21,767 nt of DNA, from NCBI GenBank assembly GCA_039188505.1, contig JBCCZC010000045.1:1-21767 (forward strand). The letters are read 5' to 3'. The notes beneath the pieces were generated by a model. The model was given only the letters and a program-made list of their open reading frames with translations, was not told the DNA's origin and made no database searches. Positions 21,245-21,767 of the stretch are shown here, piece by piece. Within the stretch, counting starts at the first letter, position 1, and each line of letters opens with the position of its first letter. The translations under genes and the position numbers were made by a program. The stretch is from JBCCZC01 sp039188505 (GTDB lineage: Bacteria > Pseudomonadota > Gammaproteobacteria > Xanthomonadales > SZUA-38).

Positions 21245-21767
21245 CGCGCTTGCGCAGTGCCTGCGGCGTGTAGTCCGAGGGCGACTGCGGCGAATTGAAG
21301 GTGTTGACCGGATCCTTGTTGTCCACGCCGACCGTGACGTAGCGACCCGACTGGAGATCGTGATGCGTCTCCAGCGTGCTCCAGTAGAGCGGCACCTCGT
21401 AGTAGTTGATCGAGTGCGCCTCCGAGAAGCGCCACAGCTCACCACGATTGTCGTAGTGGTCGATCAACGCGATCTGGTAGCTGTCCTCATCCATGTAGTA
21501 GGTGCGCCGCGAGTTGATGTGTCGCGTGCCCTGCTTCACGTTCGCCTCCACGACCCAGACCCGATGCAGCTCGTAGCGCATGAGGTCCGGATTCAGGTGG
21601 CCCGGCCGGACGAGATCGTCGTAATCGTTCTGATCACTGTGAGCCTTGTAGGAGTTGTACGGGATGTACATCTCCTTCTTGCCCACCACGGTCCAGTCGA
21701 AGCGATCCATGGCGCCGTTGAACATGTCGGTCATGTCGTTCGTGCGCAGACCGTCCGACGCCGTGCC
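21234..21767 (-). CDS. DUF1329 (LolB-like) protein, C-terminal part
   Basis: The gene runs off the right edge, leaving 177 C-terminal codons. The frame is open to the last base. Family blocks as I remember them are present in order: FDWTVVGKKEMYIPYNSYKAH, LNPDLMRYELHRVWVVEA, SRRTYYMDEDSYQIALIDHYDNRGELWR, INYYEVPLYWSTLETHHDLQSGRY, and a basic C-terminal end QALRKRGRR. DUF1329 proteins are about 450 residues, exported, and predicted to have a LolA/LolB-like half-barrel, and they usually sit beside a DUF1302 outer-membrane protein, which would be expected just beyond this window. The gene lies upstream of the YCF48-type and RND genes on the same strand. Binding and handing over a hydrophobic substrate in the periplasm is an inference from fold and neighbours. 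Confidence 0.88.
   Translation of the reverse strand, partial: GTASDGLRTNDMTDMFNGAMDRFDWTVVGKKEMYIPYNSYKAHSDQNDYDDLVRPGHLNPDLMRYELHRVWVVEANVKQGTRHINSRRTYYMDEDSYQIALIDHYDNRGELWRFSEAHSINYYEVPLYWSTLETHHDLQSGRYVTVGVDNKDPVNTFNSPQSPSDYTPQALRKRGRR

Noticed and set aside
21124..21435. Upstream extension of the YCF48-type frame
   Set aside because: It runs through the hairpin region and into the DUF1329 gene in another frame and would bury the signal peptide; ATG 21123 has a consensus ribosome-binding site.

Overview
The window looks like a chromosomal stretch from a high-GC gammaproteobacterium. This rests on the strong resemblance of MetB, SucA, SucB and PilH to E. coli and Pseudomonas proteins, the sucA-sucB-lpd order, a single-domain PilH, and the GC-rich coding throughout. 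Two probably sodium-coupled symporters (CNT and AGCS families) would fit a marine or saline habitat, but that is an inference. I see no tRNA, rRNA, insertion sequence, phage gene or CRISPR array.

Left part, plus strand (1-9053): the 3' half of metB; a GNAT acetyltransferase with an extra C-terminal domain; then, behind a good promoter, the 2-oxoglutarate dehydrogenase complex genes sucA, sucB and lpd. A YhdH/AcuI-type acryloyl-CoA reductase overlaps the lpd stop codon by one base. An orphan pilH follows with its own promoter and a terminator-like hairpin.

Middle part, minus strand (9119-16591), read from right to left: an alanine-type AGCS symporter and a CNT nucleoside transporter, probably one operon; an MFS-acyltransferase fusion that overlaps a DUF1835 gene by four bases, followed by two small membrane proteins; a gene-free stretch of about 300 bases with interlocked inverted repeats; and an AraC-type regulator.

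Right part (16592-21767): a rhomboid protease on the plus strand with what looks like a leaderless promoter. It converges through two hairpins on a minus-strand set made of a DUF1329 protein (cut by the window edge), a secreted YCF48-type beta-propeller protein and an RND/MMPL transporter. This last set is the best candidate for a poorly described system: an inner-membrane RND pump, a periplasmic propeller and a LolB-like envelope protein, plausibly moving a hydrophobic substrate across the envelope.

The genes fall into central carbon metabolism (sucAB-lpd with acuI), amino-acid and nucleoside handling (metB and the AGCS and CNT symporters), membrane lipid handling (MFS-PlsC), and envelope functions (rhomboid and the RND set). 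Start sites were chosen from ribosome-binding sites and family alignment recalled from memory. No database search was run.
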